Notes under the pieces: model-generated
Seen by the model: only the letters and a program-made list of their open reading frames with translations
Told to the model about the DNA's origin: nothing
Databases searched by the model: none
NCBI RefSeq assembly: GCF_025567625.1
Contig: NZ_JAOQJC010000007.1
Span: 175,024 to 239,023, forward strand
Length of the DNA stretch: 64,000 bases
DNA from: Paenibacillus sp. J5C2022
GTDB taxonomy: Bacteria; Bacillota; Bacilli; Paenibacillales; Paenibacillaceae
Direction: 5' to 3'
Shown here: positions 44,037 through 53,228 of the stretch, piece by piece
Layout: every line of letters begins with the position of its first letter
How positions within the stretch are numbered: position 1 is the stretch's first letter
Position numbers and translations under genes: made by a program

Positions 44037-44834
44037 CTACTTTTGTTGTGGATGTACATGAACATCCATCTGTGGGAACGGTATCGAGATGCCCTCTTCA
44101 TCGAAGCGCGCCTTAACGGACTCTATAATATCGAAGTGAACGTCCCAATAGTCTTCCGCTTTCGTCCATGCCCGGACAGTGAACATGACTGCACTGTCCG
44201 CATGCTCCGACATGCGTACGAACGGCTCAGGGTCCTTCAGCACTTTATCATGCTGCTGAACGATCTCATTCAGCACGCGAATGACTTTCCTGAAATCTTG
44301 TTCGTATCCGACTCCGAATTTGAAGTCAACACGCCGCGTGTCCATGACCGAGTAGTTGGTAATTCCCGCATTGGACAAGCTTCCGTTAGGGATATAAATA
44401 ATCTTATTGTCCGGCGTATTCAGCTCGGTGTACAGAATCTGGATCGCTTTGACCGTGCCGCTGTATCCCGCCGCCTCGATATAATCGCCTGTTTTGAACG
44501 GACGCAGCGTCAGCAGAAGCACCCCGCCGGCGAAGTTCGACAGCGAGCCTTGGAAGGCAAGTCCGATTGCGAAGCCTGCAGCTGCGATGACCGCGACGAA
44601 TGAAGTCGTGTCGATGCCAACAATCCGGATAACCGACAACACTAGCAGAACCTTCAGTATAGCTCCAAGCATCGTAACGAGAAACGGCTTAATGTTGGCG
44701 TCCATTTTAGAGTTCTCAATTTTGACTCCAACCCACTTCGTTACCCATTTGATAACAACCCAGCCGACCACCAATACCACAATCGCCAGCGCAATTTTCT
44801 GCACATAAGGAAGTACAATGTCCATCCAATCCAT
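44037..44834 (-). CDS. mscS: Small-conductance mechanosensitive channel
   Basis: A 265-residue MscS-family channel: three hydrophobic helices (residues about 12-32, 50-70, 78-108) ending in the pore helix AAAGFAIGLAFQGSLSNFAGGVLLL, then the beta domain (PFKTGDYIEAAGYSGTVKAIQILYTEL) and the cytoplasmic cage. It releases solutes under hypo-osmotic shock. A truncated relic of this locus lies at 38910-39206. Confidence 0.95.
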   Translation of the reverse strand: MDWMDIVLPYVQKIALAIVVLVVGWVVIKWVTKWVGVKIENSKMDANIKPFLVTMLGAILKVLLVLSVIRIVGIDTTSFVAVIAAAGFAIGLAFQGSLSNFAGGVLLLTLRPFKTGDYIEAAGYSGTVKAIQILYTELNTPDNKIIYIPNGSLSNAGITNYSVMDTRRVDFKFGVGYEQDFRKVIRVLNEIVQQHDKVLKDPEPFVRMSEHADSAVMFTVRAWTKAEDYWDVHFDIIESVKARFDEEGISIPFPQMDVHVHPQQK

Positions 44835-45030
44835 GTCTTATCACCCTATTCGTATTACTATTTATGAATCTTGATTGGCAGTTTCCGGAACGGAGCTCCA
44901 ATGTTAAAGCACATTATAACATATACTTTGTCGATTATTGCAGGTTTGAGGCCATCATTTCCGAACATAGGAGATATGTCCCCCCGGATAGAACGCTTCT
45001 CACGCCGTCCATGCGCCCGCCGCACCATGA

Positions 45031-45056
45031 GAAAAGACGCATGCAGAGCATGCGCC
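45031..45056 (-). terminator. Terminator of the 2OG-oxygenase gene
   Basis: Arms GACGCATGC (45036-45044) and GCATGCGCC (45048-45056), one mismatch; on the minus strand TTTTC follows. Paralogous to the hairpin at 39186. The remainder of 44835-45108 is otherwise empty. Confidence 0.6.
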
Positions 45057-45108
45057 TTTCACAAAGTTCTTGGTCGTTTGTCTTTGATGCTTACCATTCA
45101 CCAATTTA

Positions 45109-45771
45109 TTACCAACCTGGCGTCTCGTCCAGCCGATAAGCTTGTCTCCTCATCCACATCGTAGCCACCCACTTCTCCCCCTTAATAACCGGTGTGCCTG
45201 CGTGTAAAGTAAGCTCGTTCAGTTCATGAGCGCTATAAAAATATTCGAAGTAGACCGCTGTCCCCTTGTTCGGATAGATAGACAGCTTAAGCATGGGAAA
45301 CGACGTCTCCCCGCCATTCTCTACATCATTCAAGTACATAATTAGCGTGCTAATACGATTGTTGGCGCTCGACCGGCTTGTCGCAGCGAAGTAATCGTAG
45401 TGCGGCTTGTACTCCTGACCCGGGGTATAGCGCAGAACCTGCAATCCGTCCCCGTGCACAATGGGAATGTTCATAATCGCGGATATGCGTCTCTCGATCA
45501 CAGCAACCGTCGCATTCTGTTCGCAAAACACACCGCTGCTCGTTCGCAGCTCGTTCATCTCGCGATTCCCTACGATCTTGGAGCGTTGCAGCGAATCCTT
45601 CGAATGCGCTATCAATGCATCGCATTCTTCCTCGCTGAGCACATTCCCCAATACGACAACTAAAGGCTCTTCATACTTGGCGAGAATTCGAATTTCACGA
45701 TCCGCTGTCCGAATGATATTGCCAGCGTGATCAAATATCGTTCTTTCTTGCTCCATCGCATTCTCTATCAT
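45109..45771 (-). CDS. 2-oxoglutarate/Fe(II) dioxygenase, prolyl-4-hydroxylase-like
   Basis: A 220-residue P4H-family enzyme. The Fe ligands are HYDYF (His, Asp) and LTLHAGTP (His), and the 2OG-binding Lys sits in VIKGEKWVATMWMR. RTSSGVFCEQN and LMYLNDVENGGETSFP are family blocks. GGGAG fits the ATG at 45771 rather than the frame's first codon at 45807. Bacterial relatives hydroxylate prolines in collagen-like or elongation-factor proteins; the target here is unknown. Confidence 0.9.
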   Translation of the reverse strand: MIENAMEQERTIFDHAGNIIRTADREIRILAKYEEPLVVVLGNVLSEEECDALIAHSKDSLQRSKIVGNREMNELRTSSGVFCEQNATVAVIERRISAIMNIPIVHGDGLQVLRYTPGQEYKPHYDYFAATSRSSANNRISTLIMYLNDVENGGETSFPMLKLSIYPNKGTAVYFEYFYSAHELNELTLHAGTPVIKGEKWVATMWMRRQAYRLDETPGW

Positions 45772-45847
45772 TGTTATGCCGCTCCCATTGTATATGAAAT
45801 CCACCACAACAATAATATACCATGTACTTGTTTACATTGACTTCACA

Positions 45848-46606
45848 TTAAATACCGACTTCCCTCATTTTTAATGTTATTTTTTCTACTCTCCCGTCCA
45901 TGTCCGTCCCATTAAACTTCGGAAGCCTTAATTCGCTTACCATTGCTCCGTCTCGCATAAACATGATTCGCTCCGTACGAGCCGCGACCTTGGCGTCATG
46001 CGTAACCAGCATTACTGCGGTACCTTCAGCATTGATTTCAGAGAAGATGTCCATGATCTCCTGCGCGGATTGGGAGTTGAGCGCCCCCGTGGGCTCGTCT
46101 CCGAATATAATCCGAGGGTTGTTCATAAGTGCCCGGCATATTCCCGCACGCTGAAGCTGGCCGCCCGACACCTGGGTGATGTCGCGCGCCCCAAGCTCCG
46201 ATATGCCGACTCTTTTCATAAGCCGTCCAGCTTTATCCGTCAGCATTGCGGCATTCTTCCTGTTGTCCCGCATGGCAGGAAGAATGATATTGTCGAGAAT
46301 ATTCAAATTTTTGAGCATCGTCGGCTGTTGGAATACGAAGCCCATCGTCGTTCGTCGCAGATCTGAAAGCTCAGTTTCCCCGATCTTGGATAAATCTCTG
46401 CCGTCAACCATAATTTCTCCGCTATCCACTCGATCTGTTCCGCTTAATGCGAACAGCAGCGTTGATTTCCCCGAGCCGGACGGCCCCATCACCGCAACGA
46501 ACTCGCCTTCGTTGATGTCAACGGACACTCCGTCGAGCACGCAGCGCTGTTCTTCGCCCTCGCCGAACGATTTGACGATATGATTGCCTATAATAACCTT
46601 CTTCAT
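45848..46606 (-). CDS. ABC transporter ATPase (MacB/LolD/BceA-type)
   Basis: A 252-residue ATPase with Walker A GPSGSGKST, Q-loop FQQPTML, signature VSGGQLQRAG, Walker B IIFGDEPTGAL and H-loop LVTHD. It serves the FtsX-type permease encoded 5 bp upstream. This class drives export or mechanotransmission (antimicrobial peptides, lipoproteins), not uptake. Confidence 0.93.
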   Translation of the reverse strand: MKKVIIGNHIVKSFGEGEEQRCVLDGVSVDINEGEFVAVMGPSGSGKSTLLFALSGTDRVDSGEIMVDGRDLSKIGETELSDLRRTTMGFVFQQPTMLKNLNILDNIILPAMRDNRKNAAMLTDKAGRLMKRVGISELGARDITQVSGGQLQRAGICRALMNNPRIIFGDEPTGALNSQSAQEIMDIFSEINAEGTAVMLVTHDAKVAARTERIMFMRDGAMVSELRLPKFNGTDMDGRVEKITLKMREVGI

Positions 46607-46611
46607 CGCTT

Positions 46612-48936
46612 CTACTCCCTCATATGCTCGGACATGGTCATACGCCCCGCACTCGATGTACCGATAATTGTAGCGATAAGCAGCGCGACCAGCAGCAGCA
46701 GCGGACTAAGTACATACGCGGACAGCGGATCGGCCGTGAACTGGAAGGTCGACGCTCCGAAGGAAGAGATGACCGCGCCCGCAAGCATCTCGCCGAGCGT
46801 GTTGGCGAGCAGCGTACCACATGCTATTCCGGCAATTAACACGAATACTGCGCGCGAAATATACTGCACTCTAACATCCGACCTCGTAAAACCGAGCACT
46901 TTCAAGACGGCTATGGCATGTCTGTCCTTCGCCACAAGCATTCGCATAAATAACAGTGTAACCAGTGCCGTAATCGCAATCGCGACAATAATAGCCGTAT
47001 ACGATGACTTGCCGACTGAGTTGATCGTCGAACCGTAAGTTTGCGCCATATATTCCCGAATGTCGGATACCTTGGCATAATTGAACTTCCCCGCATACTC
47101 CGATACCTTGCTTTCGACAATAGATGGATCTGACAATGTCGCACTGATGACGTACCACATCGTGTTCGCCGAATAATCGGTGAAGAGCGCCTTTGCGGTT
47201 TTGCCTCCATTCGTTATGTCAGAATAAATTCCACTTACTGTAAGTTGCTTCTCCTTTCCGTCCATAACCAATGTAATGGTTCCGCCGACACCTTTGCCCA
47301 GCTCATCGGCATTCATGGACGACAGCGCAATTTCATCTTCTGTGGCAGGCGCCCTGCCCTCAGAGTACGCTACAGGGAATACGGAATGGTCGCCGAGCTC
47401 GACCTTCAATCGCTCCTCCGTTCCGTCCTCCTTCTTGGCCCTGAATGTCTTGGTCGTTAGCACGACGAACTGCGATATCGCCTTGTCGCCGCTCATCGTC
47501 TGCATAATTTCAGCCGCTTTCTCCTCCATACTGTCGGTCTGCTGAATGTCTATGCGCATATCACTGTTGCCGATCCCCATATATTTAATGAACTCACTGG
47601 ATGTAATCGTGTTGTGCAGGTTCTGTGGAACAATCATAATGAAGGCCGATATAATGAGAACGGCCAACATGGTGGCATATAGCTTTTTCCGTGCGAGTAC
47701 ATCTTTGATACCGAGAAATACATTCGTGTTGAATAGTCTGCTCCGGCTCAGAGTATAGCGCTTTGCGCCTGTTTTCTTCTCCTGTGAAGCGCCGGCGCGG
47801 ATGGCTTCGGCGGGAGATATCTTTCTGAAGCGCCGCAACACCCCGCTAACATAAGCCATAATGGCAAGGAATACGAGCACGATGCCGATGATGCCGAATA
47901 ACAAGGCCACAGAAGCATTGTCGCTCTCCCCCATGTTCAAGCGAATATTTTCAAGAAGGATGTCTTTGAAGGCAATGGATAGAGCCAACCCCAGTATGCT
48001 TCCAACTGTCGCAATCGCCGCATACTTCACATAATAAATCTTCTTCATATCGGCGATACGCAGCCCTATTGCCTTCATCACGCCGATTTCACGGTAATCG
48101 TCTTCGATTTTTGCAAGCAATGTAAAGCGTATGCTTAGCAATGCGATAGCAACGACCAGTACGCTTATGAGCAAGATAACCCCGATCATCATTCCGTCGG
48201 AGAGGGCGTTAATCGTTTTGAACAGCGAGTATGTAAGCGTCGGTCCGTTCGCCTCAAGCTCCGCGGCTGCATAAGCCTGTTGGAATTCACTTAGCTTCGA
48301 ATAGTCCTTTAAGCGAAATTCAATCAGGTACTCTATCGTGCCAGCACTTCTTAACTCCTCGAAATCCTCTCTATGAATCAGAAATCGTTTGGATGAAGCA
48401 AGCGAGGAGTTCATCTGGGAATCTCTTAGAAAGCCGGCAACAGTTAGTTCTTTCCCGGATATAACGGCTTTGTCGCCGACTGCTGCGATGCCGTCCTCCC
48501 TATAGCTGATCGGAACATACAACTCGCCTTCCGCTGCTTGGATAACCTGTCCCTCAAGGTCCAGCAGGTAATCGAACTTGCCGCTCTGCGTACTGAAGCC
48601 GTTGTCCTGCACGCTGCTCGCAAGAGAGCGGTCGCCGAACTGGATGTGCGAGCCGTCCATATTCAGAAATTCCAGCACTTGAAATTCTTCGACATGCTCA
48701 TTCCGCTCCGCGAAAGCAGACAGCCGCGCATGATCCAGCTCCCCTGCATGCATCTGCATGACATGCGGAGTAGCCGCCCGAGTCATAAGCGTATCAATCG
48801 CGCCCGACAGATTAACGACGAGAATCGCCGCCAGCGACACAAGCATTGCTGCAGCTGCAATGAAGGCCATCGTTGTCAATGAGACCAGCTTGCTCCTTGC
48901 TATATCATTGCGGATGATTCTTAAGTACATATCCAT
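46612..48936 (-). CDS. FtsX/MacB-type ABC transporter permease
   Basis: A 774-residue permease. An N-terminal helix with a large outer domain (residues about 45-250) is followed by three helices (DDYREIGVMKAIGLR coupling segment). The half is then repeated: helix, outer domain (about 450-640) and three C-terminal helices with RHAIAVLKVLGFTRSDV. This duplicated FtsX layout is typical of peptide or drug export/resistance systems in Bacillota. Co-transcribed between its TetR regulator and ATPase. Confidence 0.9.
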   Translation of the reverse strand: MDMYLRIIRNDIARSKLVSLTTMAFIAAAAMLVSLAAILVVNLSGAIDTLMTRAATPHVMQMHAGELDHARLSAFAERNEHVEEFQVLEFLNMDGSHIQFGDRSLASSVQDNGFSTQSGKFDYLLDLEGQVIQAAEGELYVPISYREDGIAAVGDKAVISGKELTVAGFLRDSQMNSSLASSKRFLIHREDFEELRSAGTIEYLIEFRLKDYSKLSEFQQAYAAAELEANGPTLTYSLFKTINALSDGMMIGVILLISVLVVAIALLSIRFTLLAKIEDDYREIGVMKAIGLRIADMKKIYYVKYAAIATVGSILGLALSIAFKDILLENIRLNMGESDNASVALLFGIIGIVLVFLAIMAYVSGVLRRFRKISPAEAIRAGASQEKKTGAKRYTLSRSRLFNTNVFLGIKDVLARKKLYATMLAVLIISAFIMIVPQNLHNTITSSEFIKYMGIGNSDMRIDIQQTDSMEEKAAEIMQTMSGDKAISQFVVLTTKTFRAKKEDGTEERLKVELGDHSVFPVAYSEGRAPATEDEIALSSMNADELGKGVGGTITLVMDGKEKQLTVSGIYSDITNGGKTAKALFTDYSANTMWYVISATLSDPSIVESKVSEYAGKFNYAKVSDIREYMAQTYGSTINSVGKSSYTAIIVAIAITALVTLLFMRMLVAKDRHAIAVLKVLGFTRSDVRVQYISRAVFVLIAGIACGTLLANTLGEMLAGAVISSFGASTFQFTADPLSAYVLSPLLLLVALLIATIIGTSSAGRMTMSEHMRE

Positions 48937-48957
48937 ATGTCACCTTCACCTCTGATT

Positions 48958-49584
48958 TCATGCCTTGAACATCTTCATCGTATCCATCAGGCTTCCGCTG
49001 TCGGCGCCAAGCATCCGTTCCAGATTGTGAACAAACGCCTGCATTCGCGTAGCGCGCTCCTCATCCGTCATGGCAACCATATCATCGTCGAAAATCGTAT
49101 TGGCGTAGATCACCGCCATCTCCATACATTCGTACGGGAATGGCGTGTCGAACAGCCCTTGCGCAATGCCTTCGCGAATAATCTCCGCCAGGATAGGCGG
49201 GACGCCGTTCACGACGACCTTCTCGATCTTCTGATGCATAAGCGCATTCTGCGGCTTGTGAATGTGCTCCATAATTTCCGCACTGCTGTCGCCGCTTAAG
49301 TTCAGCGCCATAACGACGCGAATTATGCGCTCGACGACGGGAACGCTCTTATCTGCCGCAGCTTCCTTCGCCGCATGCAGGAGACGGTCGCTATACCGCT
49401 CGATAAGCGCGTCCATAATGTCTCCCTTCGACTTGAAGTGATGATATAGTGTTCCTCTCGCAATTCCGACCTTCTCGAGAATATCGTTCGTGCTTGTACC
49501 GTCGTAGCCTTTCCTGCCAAAAAGCTCGTCCGCCGCATCCAATATTTCATTGCGGCGTTCCTCCGCTTCTTTCACAATACGCAA
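48958..49584 (-). CDS. TetR/AcrR-family regulator of the ABC exporter
   Basis: A 208-residue TetR protein, HTH at residues about 10-55 (ILDAADELFGRKGYDGTSTNDILEKVGIARGTLYHHFKSK). The frame is open to 49683, but AGGAGG stands 7 bp before a TTG at 49584 and the promoter/operator lies upstream of it, so the longer form is excluded. First gene of the tetR-permease-ATPase operon; autoregulation is inferred from the palindrome just upstream. Confidence 0.9.
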   Translation of the reverse strand: MRIVKEAEERRNEILDAADELFGRKGYDGTSTNDILEKVGIARGTLYHHFKSKGDIMDALIERYSDRLLHAAKEAAADKSVPVVERIIRVVMALNLSGDSSAEIMEHIHKPQNALMHQKIEKVVVNGVPPILAEIIREGIAQGLFDTPFPYECMEMAVIYANTIFDDDMVAMTDEERATRMQAFVHNLERMLGADSGSLMDTMKMFKA

Positions 49585-49601
49585 TGCGACACCTCCTACC
49601 G

Positions 49602-49649
49602 ACCGACTGCCTGTCGGTATAATTGTAACATGTCCGTTAGGATTGTCAA
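49602..49649 (-). promoter_or_regulatory. Promoter and palindromic operator of the tetR-ABC operon
   Basis: Minus strand: TTGACA (49644-49649), 16-bp spacer, TACAAT (49622-49627), then the perfect inverted repeat ACCGAC-N5-GTCGGT (49602-49618) at the expected transcription start. AGGAGG and the TTG start follow. Confidence 0.75.
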
Positions 49650-49667
49650 CTACGACAAAATGCAATA

Positions 49668-49697
49668 AATAACCCCACCTCACTCGGTCGGGTTATT
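49668..49697 (-). terminator. Hairpin between the small membrane gene and tetR
   Basis: Arms AATAACCC (49668-49675) and GGGTTATT (49690-49697). T-rich on both sides; probably ends the small upstream gene. Confidence 0.55.
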
Positions 49698-49756
49698 TTC
49701 GTCATGGCTAACCTGTCGTCCTCGTATATCCTCAAGCGTACAAGCAACGATTCCTC

Positions 49757-49936
49757 TTAGAAATCCATCCAAATAAATTGGGCAACAACTAAAAGGAGTC
49801 CGGTCACATTTGCAACGATATAAAACCACTTGCGGGCTGTTTTGCTTAAAGATTCTGTATTCATGAACAATGTCCAGAACACGATGCCGTTTACTACAAC
49901 CATAATAATGAGAGCCAGCCACCAATTCACTGCCAT
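49757..49936 (-). CDS. Small two-helix membrane protein (59 aa)
   Basis: ATG at 49936 with GGAAGGA 9-10 bp upstream, stop at 49757. The product begins MAVNWWLALIIMVVVNGIVF, has a polar loop (NTESLSKTARKW) and a second hydrophobic segment (about residues 39-54). It has the look of a genuine small membrane protein: two helices of equal length, basic loop, good ribosome-binding site and a terminator after it. Function unknown. Confidence 0.65.
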   Translation of the reverse strand: MAVNWWLALIIMVVVNGIVFWTLFMNTESLSKTARKWFYIVANVTGLLLVVAQFIWMDF

Positions 49937-50083
49937 GCCGATTTCATCCTTCCCGATCCCGTTGCTAAATTATAACATTCTTATCAAAATTACTTGATGA
50001 TCCTCATTTCTGTCAAGATACATCTTTTTGCTCGATCACCTCCCAAGGTTCTGCCTTACCCTTCTACTTATGCATGACGCACA

Positions 50084-50112
50084 AAGAAAAACCCCGCGCT
50101 TGGCGGGGGTTC
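50084..50112 (-). terminator. Terminator of the sugar operon
   Basis: GC-rich hairpin with arms AACCCCGC and GCGGGGGTT around 50090-50112, followed on the minus strand by TTTTTCTTTG. Confidence 0.88.
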
Positions 50113-50142
50113 GAATGCTTTCGGAAGCTATGAGCAAATATG

Positions 50143-50908
50143 TTATTGTAACTCTTTCTGCAAATCTTGCAGCGACTTCTCCGGAGTAGTCGTATCCGGC
50201 TTATAAAGAAGCACTTCCAGCATTTTATTGTATTGGTCGACGAGCTTCGGATCAAGCCATCCGAACGGAATGCCGTTCTTCACGATGCTGGCGTACGTAG
50301 AGAGGAAGGGATCGTCCTGCTTCGCTTCCATCAACTTCTGCATGCCGCTCATAGTCGGAGGCAAGCCAATCAGACCGACCTGATTGCCGGTGACAAGCTC
50401 GTCGTCCGAGCTCAGGAATTGAATGAAGTCCATGGCTGCTTCCGGATGCTCGGACTTGCTTGAGATGACCCATCCCGCCGTGAACAGCATGCTTGCTTCG
50501 CTATTGAGCGCAGGCATCGGCACGATGCCGACGTCAAGTCCTTCTTCCGACCCCAGTACACCTGTAATCCAGGAGCCGCCGTACACCATCGCGACTTGCT
50601 TCTTCGCGAACATTTCCCCGTCCCAACCGGCACCTACCATCTGAGGCGATGATGCCGACTTGTCGTTGACGAATAAATCGACCAGCAACTGCAGAGCCTT
50701 CGCATGCCCTTCCGTATCCAATTGACCGATGCCGTTCTCGGAGACGAAGTTCCCTCCCGCCGATGCGACGAACGGCAGGTAATAATTAACCTGAGGCGTT
50801 ATGCCGAAGCCGAAGCGTTCGTCTGTCGTGAGCGCTTTCGCGACAGCCCGCAGCTCCTCCCAGTTAGTCGGCGGCGCAATCCCCTTCTCCGCGAACAAGT
50901 CTTTGTAG
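50143..50908 (-). pseudogene. Sugar-binding protein, N-terminal half deleted
   Basis: About 254 residues of the C-terminal part of an ABC extracellular sugar-binding protein (PPTNWEELRAVAKALTTD, KKQVAMVYGGSWITGVL, FTAGWVISSKSEHPEAAMDF), where intact members have 400-450. The signal peptide, lipobox and first lobe are missing. The frame begins at the deletion junction near 50908, inside what was a histidine-kinase gene. No start with a Shine-Dalgarno exists, so it cannot be exported or function in uptake. Confidence 0.85.
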
Positions 50909-52384
50909 GATCGCGTTCTCGATTAACGGTTGGAGCAGCATCGCTGGCACCACGCATGCCAGCGCTTCGTCGTCAACCTGCCACGACGTCTCGAACTGAT
51001 TGTCGTAGCGGATAGACATAATATGAATATATTGCTTCAATATCTCCAGCTCATCCTTCAAGGCAAGCGAATCGTTCCTGCCCTTGGAGACGTAGCGCAG
51101 CAAGTGGACGAGCGCGTCGATCATTTCCGTCACATTATCGGTCTGCTCCAGATAGGCGCACCACTTCACGCTGTTCAAGGTGTTGTAGATGAAGTGGGGA
51201 TTGATTTGAGACTGAAGCGCCCTATGCTCCAGATCCTTCTTTTCTCTCTCTTTCGTCAGCAGCTGCTGCACGAATTGCTCCAGTCGTTCCAGCATCCGGT
51301 TGTAATGGCGGGTTAACTGCCCGATCTCGTCGTTCCTGCCGCCGTATGCGATAGGATGCCAATCGCCCTGATCAATACGGAGCATATTGTTTTTCAATTC
51401 CACGATCGGCCTTACGAGATTTCTCGCTATGATGAACGAGAGATAACCCGACAACAACAGTGTGATGCCCATCAGGATGAACAAGCCATACTTGATGGAC
51501 GACAGTCGGCCGAGCAGATCGCTCTGCTCGGCCACAGCAGCAACCGTCCAACCTGTGTCCGGAGAGCGATGTATGCTTGTCATATATGCGCCGCGGCCGC
51601 TATGCTGGGGCTGCTCGGCAAGAAGCTGTACGCCCGTCTCCTGCAGCATAATATCCGTGAACGAGAAGCTTCGCGATAGCTCGTTCGCATGTTCGTCCAG
51701 AATAACGAACGAGAAGGCGGAAGTCCGTTCTTCATCGTTAAGGATGCCTTTCATCGTTCGCCGGTCGATCATGATCTTGGCAACGGCGAGCGGCGTCTGG
51801 CTCTTGGAGTCCAGGATTGCCCTCGATATCGTGATGACCTCCGGGGAACCTTTGATTTCATTCGCCTTCATCAGTCCCGTATAGACCCAATTCCCTCGCT
51901 GTCCCAGCGTTCGTTCATACCATTCCTCGTTCTCCGGAGCTGAAGAGTTGACGATAATGGCATCGCTTCGGTTAGAGAAGGAGATGACGTACGGCTGATT
52001 GAACGGGTAGAGGAAGAAGTAATCCATGTTAAGGTGCAAATTCATCAGATGGTTGACGAATCGGCTGTAGGTCCGCTGATCCTGTATTTTCTCGTACAGC
52101 GGATAGTCGACGCGATCGTAATCCTTCCTTAGCAGGCTCTCCAGTTCACCGTTGCCGATAGGATAACGGCTAATCGTGACAGCGTCGGATAGCAGACCAT
52201 TCAGCCGCTCGCTGATTCGCTTGACGGCATATTCGCCTTGAATCGCCGCATTGTCCTTCACATTGTCCGAGGCTACATGGTAAGCGTAATAGCCCAGGAT
52301 AGACAGCGGGATCAGAGCAAGCAGAAAGAACGATAACAGCAATTTGTTCCGGAAGCGGACATTCCGCAGGCGAGCTCTGATCAC
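50864..52384 (-). pseudogene. YesM-type sensor histidine kinase lacking its ATPase domain
   Basis: 506 residues: TM1 (about 13-33), an extracellular Cache-like sensor, TM2 (about 292-315), HAMP, and the His_kinase block SQINPHFIYNTLNSVKW with the phospho-acceptor His397. The sequence stops being kinase-like at LLQPLIENAI, exactly the N-box of the HATPase domain. After a fused 14-residue out-of-frame tail it ends at 50864. Without the G boxes it cannot autophosphorylate. The normal gene would be about 600 residues and followed by an AraC-type response regulator, which is absent. Confidence 0.85.
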
Positions 52385-52396
52385 GCAATCTCCCCC

Positions 52397-53212
52397 CTAT
52401 CCCTTGATGCCGCTCTGTGCTACGTTCGCCGTGAAATGCTTCTGGAAGGCGATGAAAAATGCCAGAGTCGGAATTGTCATAGCGACGACGCCCGCCATGG
52501 ACTTCGTAACGGAGCTCGTAAACGCCGTATTCGTAATCTGATAAATGCCGACGGGCAGTGTAAACATATCCTCCGTCGTCGCAAGTATGCTTGGGAACGG
52601 GAAGCTGTTCCAATTCCACACGAAGATGAAAATCGCCTGTGCGATCAATCCGGGCTTGGACAGCGGCAGTGCGATGCGAAAGAAGATGGCGAGCGGCCGA
52701 AGCCCGTCCATCTTGGCCGCTTCCTCCAGTTCCTTCGGAAAGTCTACGTAGAACTGCCGCATCAGAAATACGCCGAACGGATTGACGATGAACGGCACGA
52801 TCAGTGCCGCGTACGTGTTGACCCAGCCCAGCTTCGCCATCATCACGAAGATGGGAATGAACAGAATCTGGACGGGAATCATCATCAGGCCAAGCGTCGT
52901 CAGGAACAAAATTTTCTTCCCCGGAAGAGCCAGACGCGCGAGCGCGTAGCCGGCCATCGTATTGAACATGAGGTTGGCCGCCGTAATGCTCAGCGTCACG
53001 AGCAAGCTGTTCTTGTACCAGGTCAGAATGCGGCTTTCGGTGAAAATGTATGCGTAATTGTCAAAGCTATAAGCGCTGAGATCCCAATTCCACTGGTTCA
53101 CGTTCAAGTCACTCGAGACGAATGAAGCATATAGCGTCCAGAGGAATGGCAGCACCATGGCCGTCGCGGCCAAGCCGAGCACGGCATATAAAACTATTCT
53201 ACTCGTTTTCAC
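52397..53212 (-). CDS. Sugar ABC transporter permease (MalG-type)
   Basis: A 271-residue permease with six hydrophobic segments and EAA loop EEAAKMDGLRPLAIFFRIALPLSKP. GGAGG precedes the GTG at 53212, giving MKTSRIVLYAVLGLAATAMV. The frame is open to 53257, but that start would overlap the upstream gene. Intact, although its binding protein downstream is broken. Confidence 0.9.
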   Translation of the reverse strand: MKTSRIVLYAVLGLAATAMVLPFLWTLYASFVSSDLNVNQWNWDLSAYSFDNYAYIFTESRILTWYKNSLLVTLSITAANLMFNTMAGYALARLALPGKKILFLTTLGLMMIPVQILFIPIFVMMAKLGWVNTYAALIVPFIVNPFGVFLMRQFYVDFPKELEEAAKMDGLRPLAIFFRIALPLSKPGLIAQAIFIFVWNWNSFPFPSILATTEDMFTLPVGIYQITNTAFTSSVTKSMAGVVAMTIPTLAFFIAFQKHFTANVAQSGIKG

Positions 53213-53228
53213 TCGCGATTGCCTCCTC

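Noticed and set aside
45848..48936. Bce-type bacitracin-resistance module
   Set aside because: The permease is a duplicated-FtsX 774-residue type, but the regulator is TetR and no BceRS two-component pair is present.
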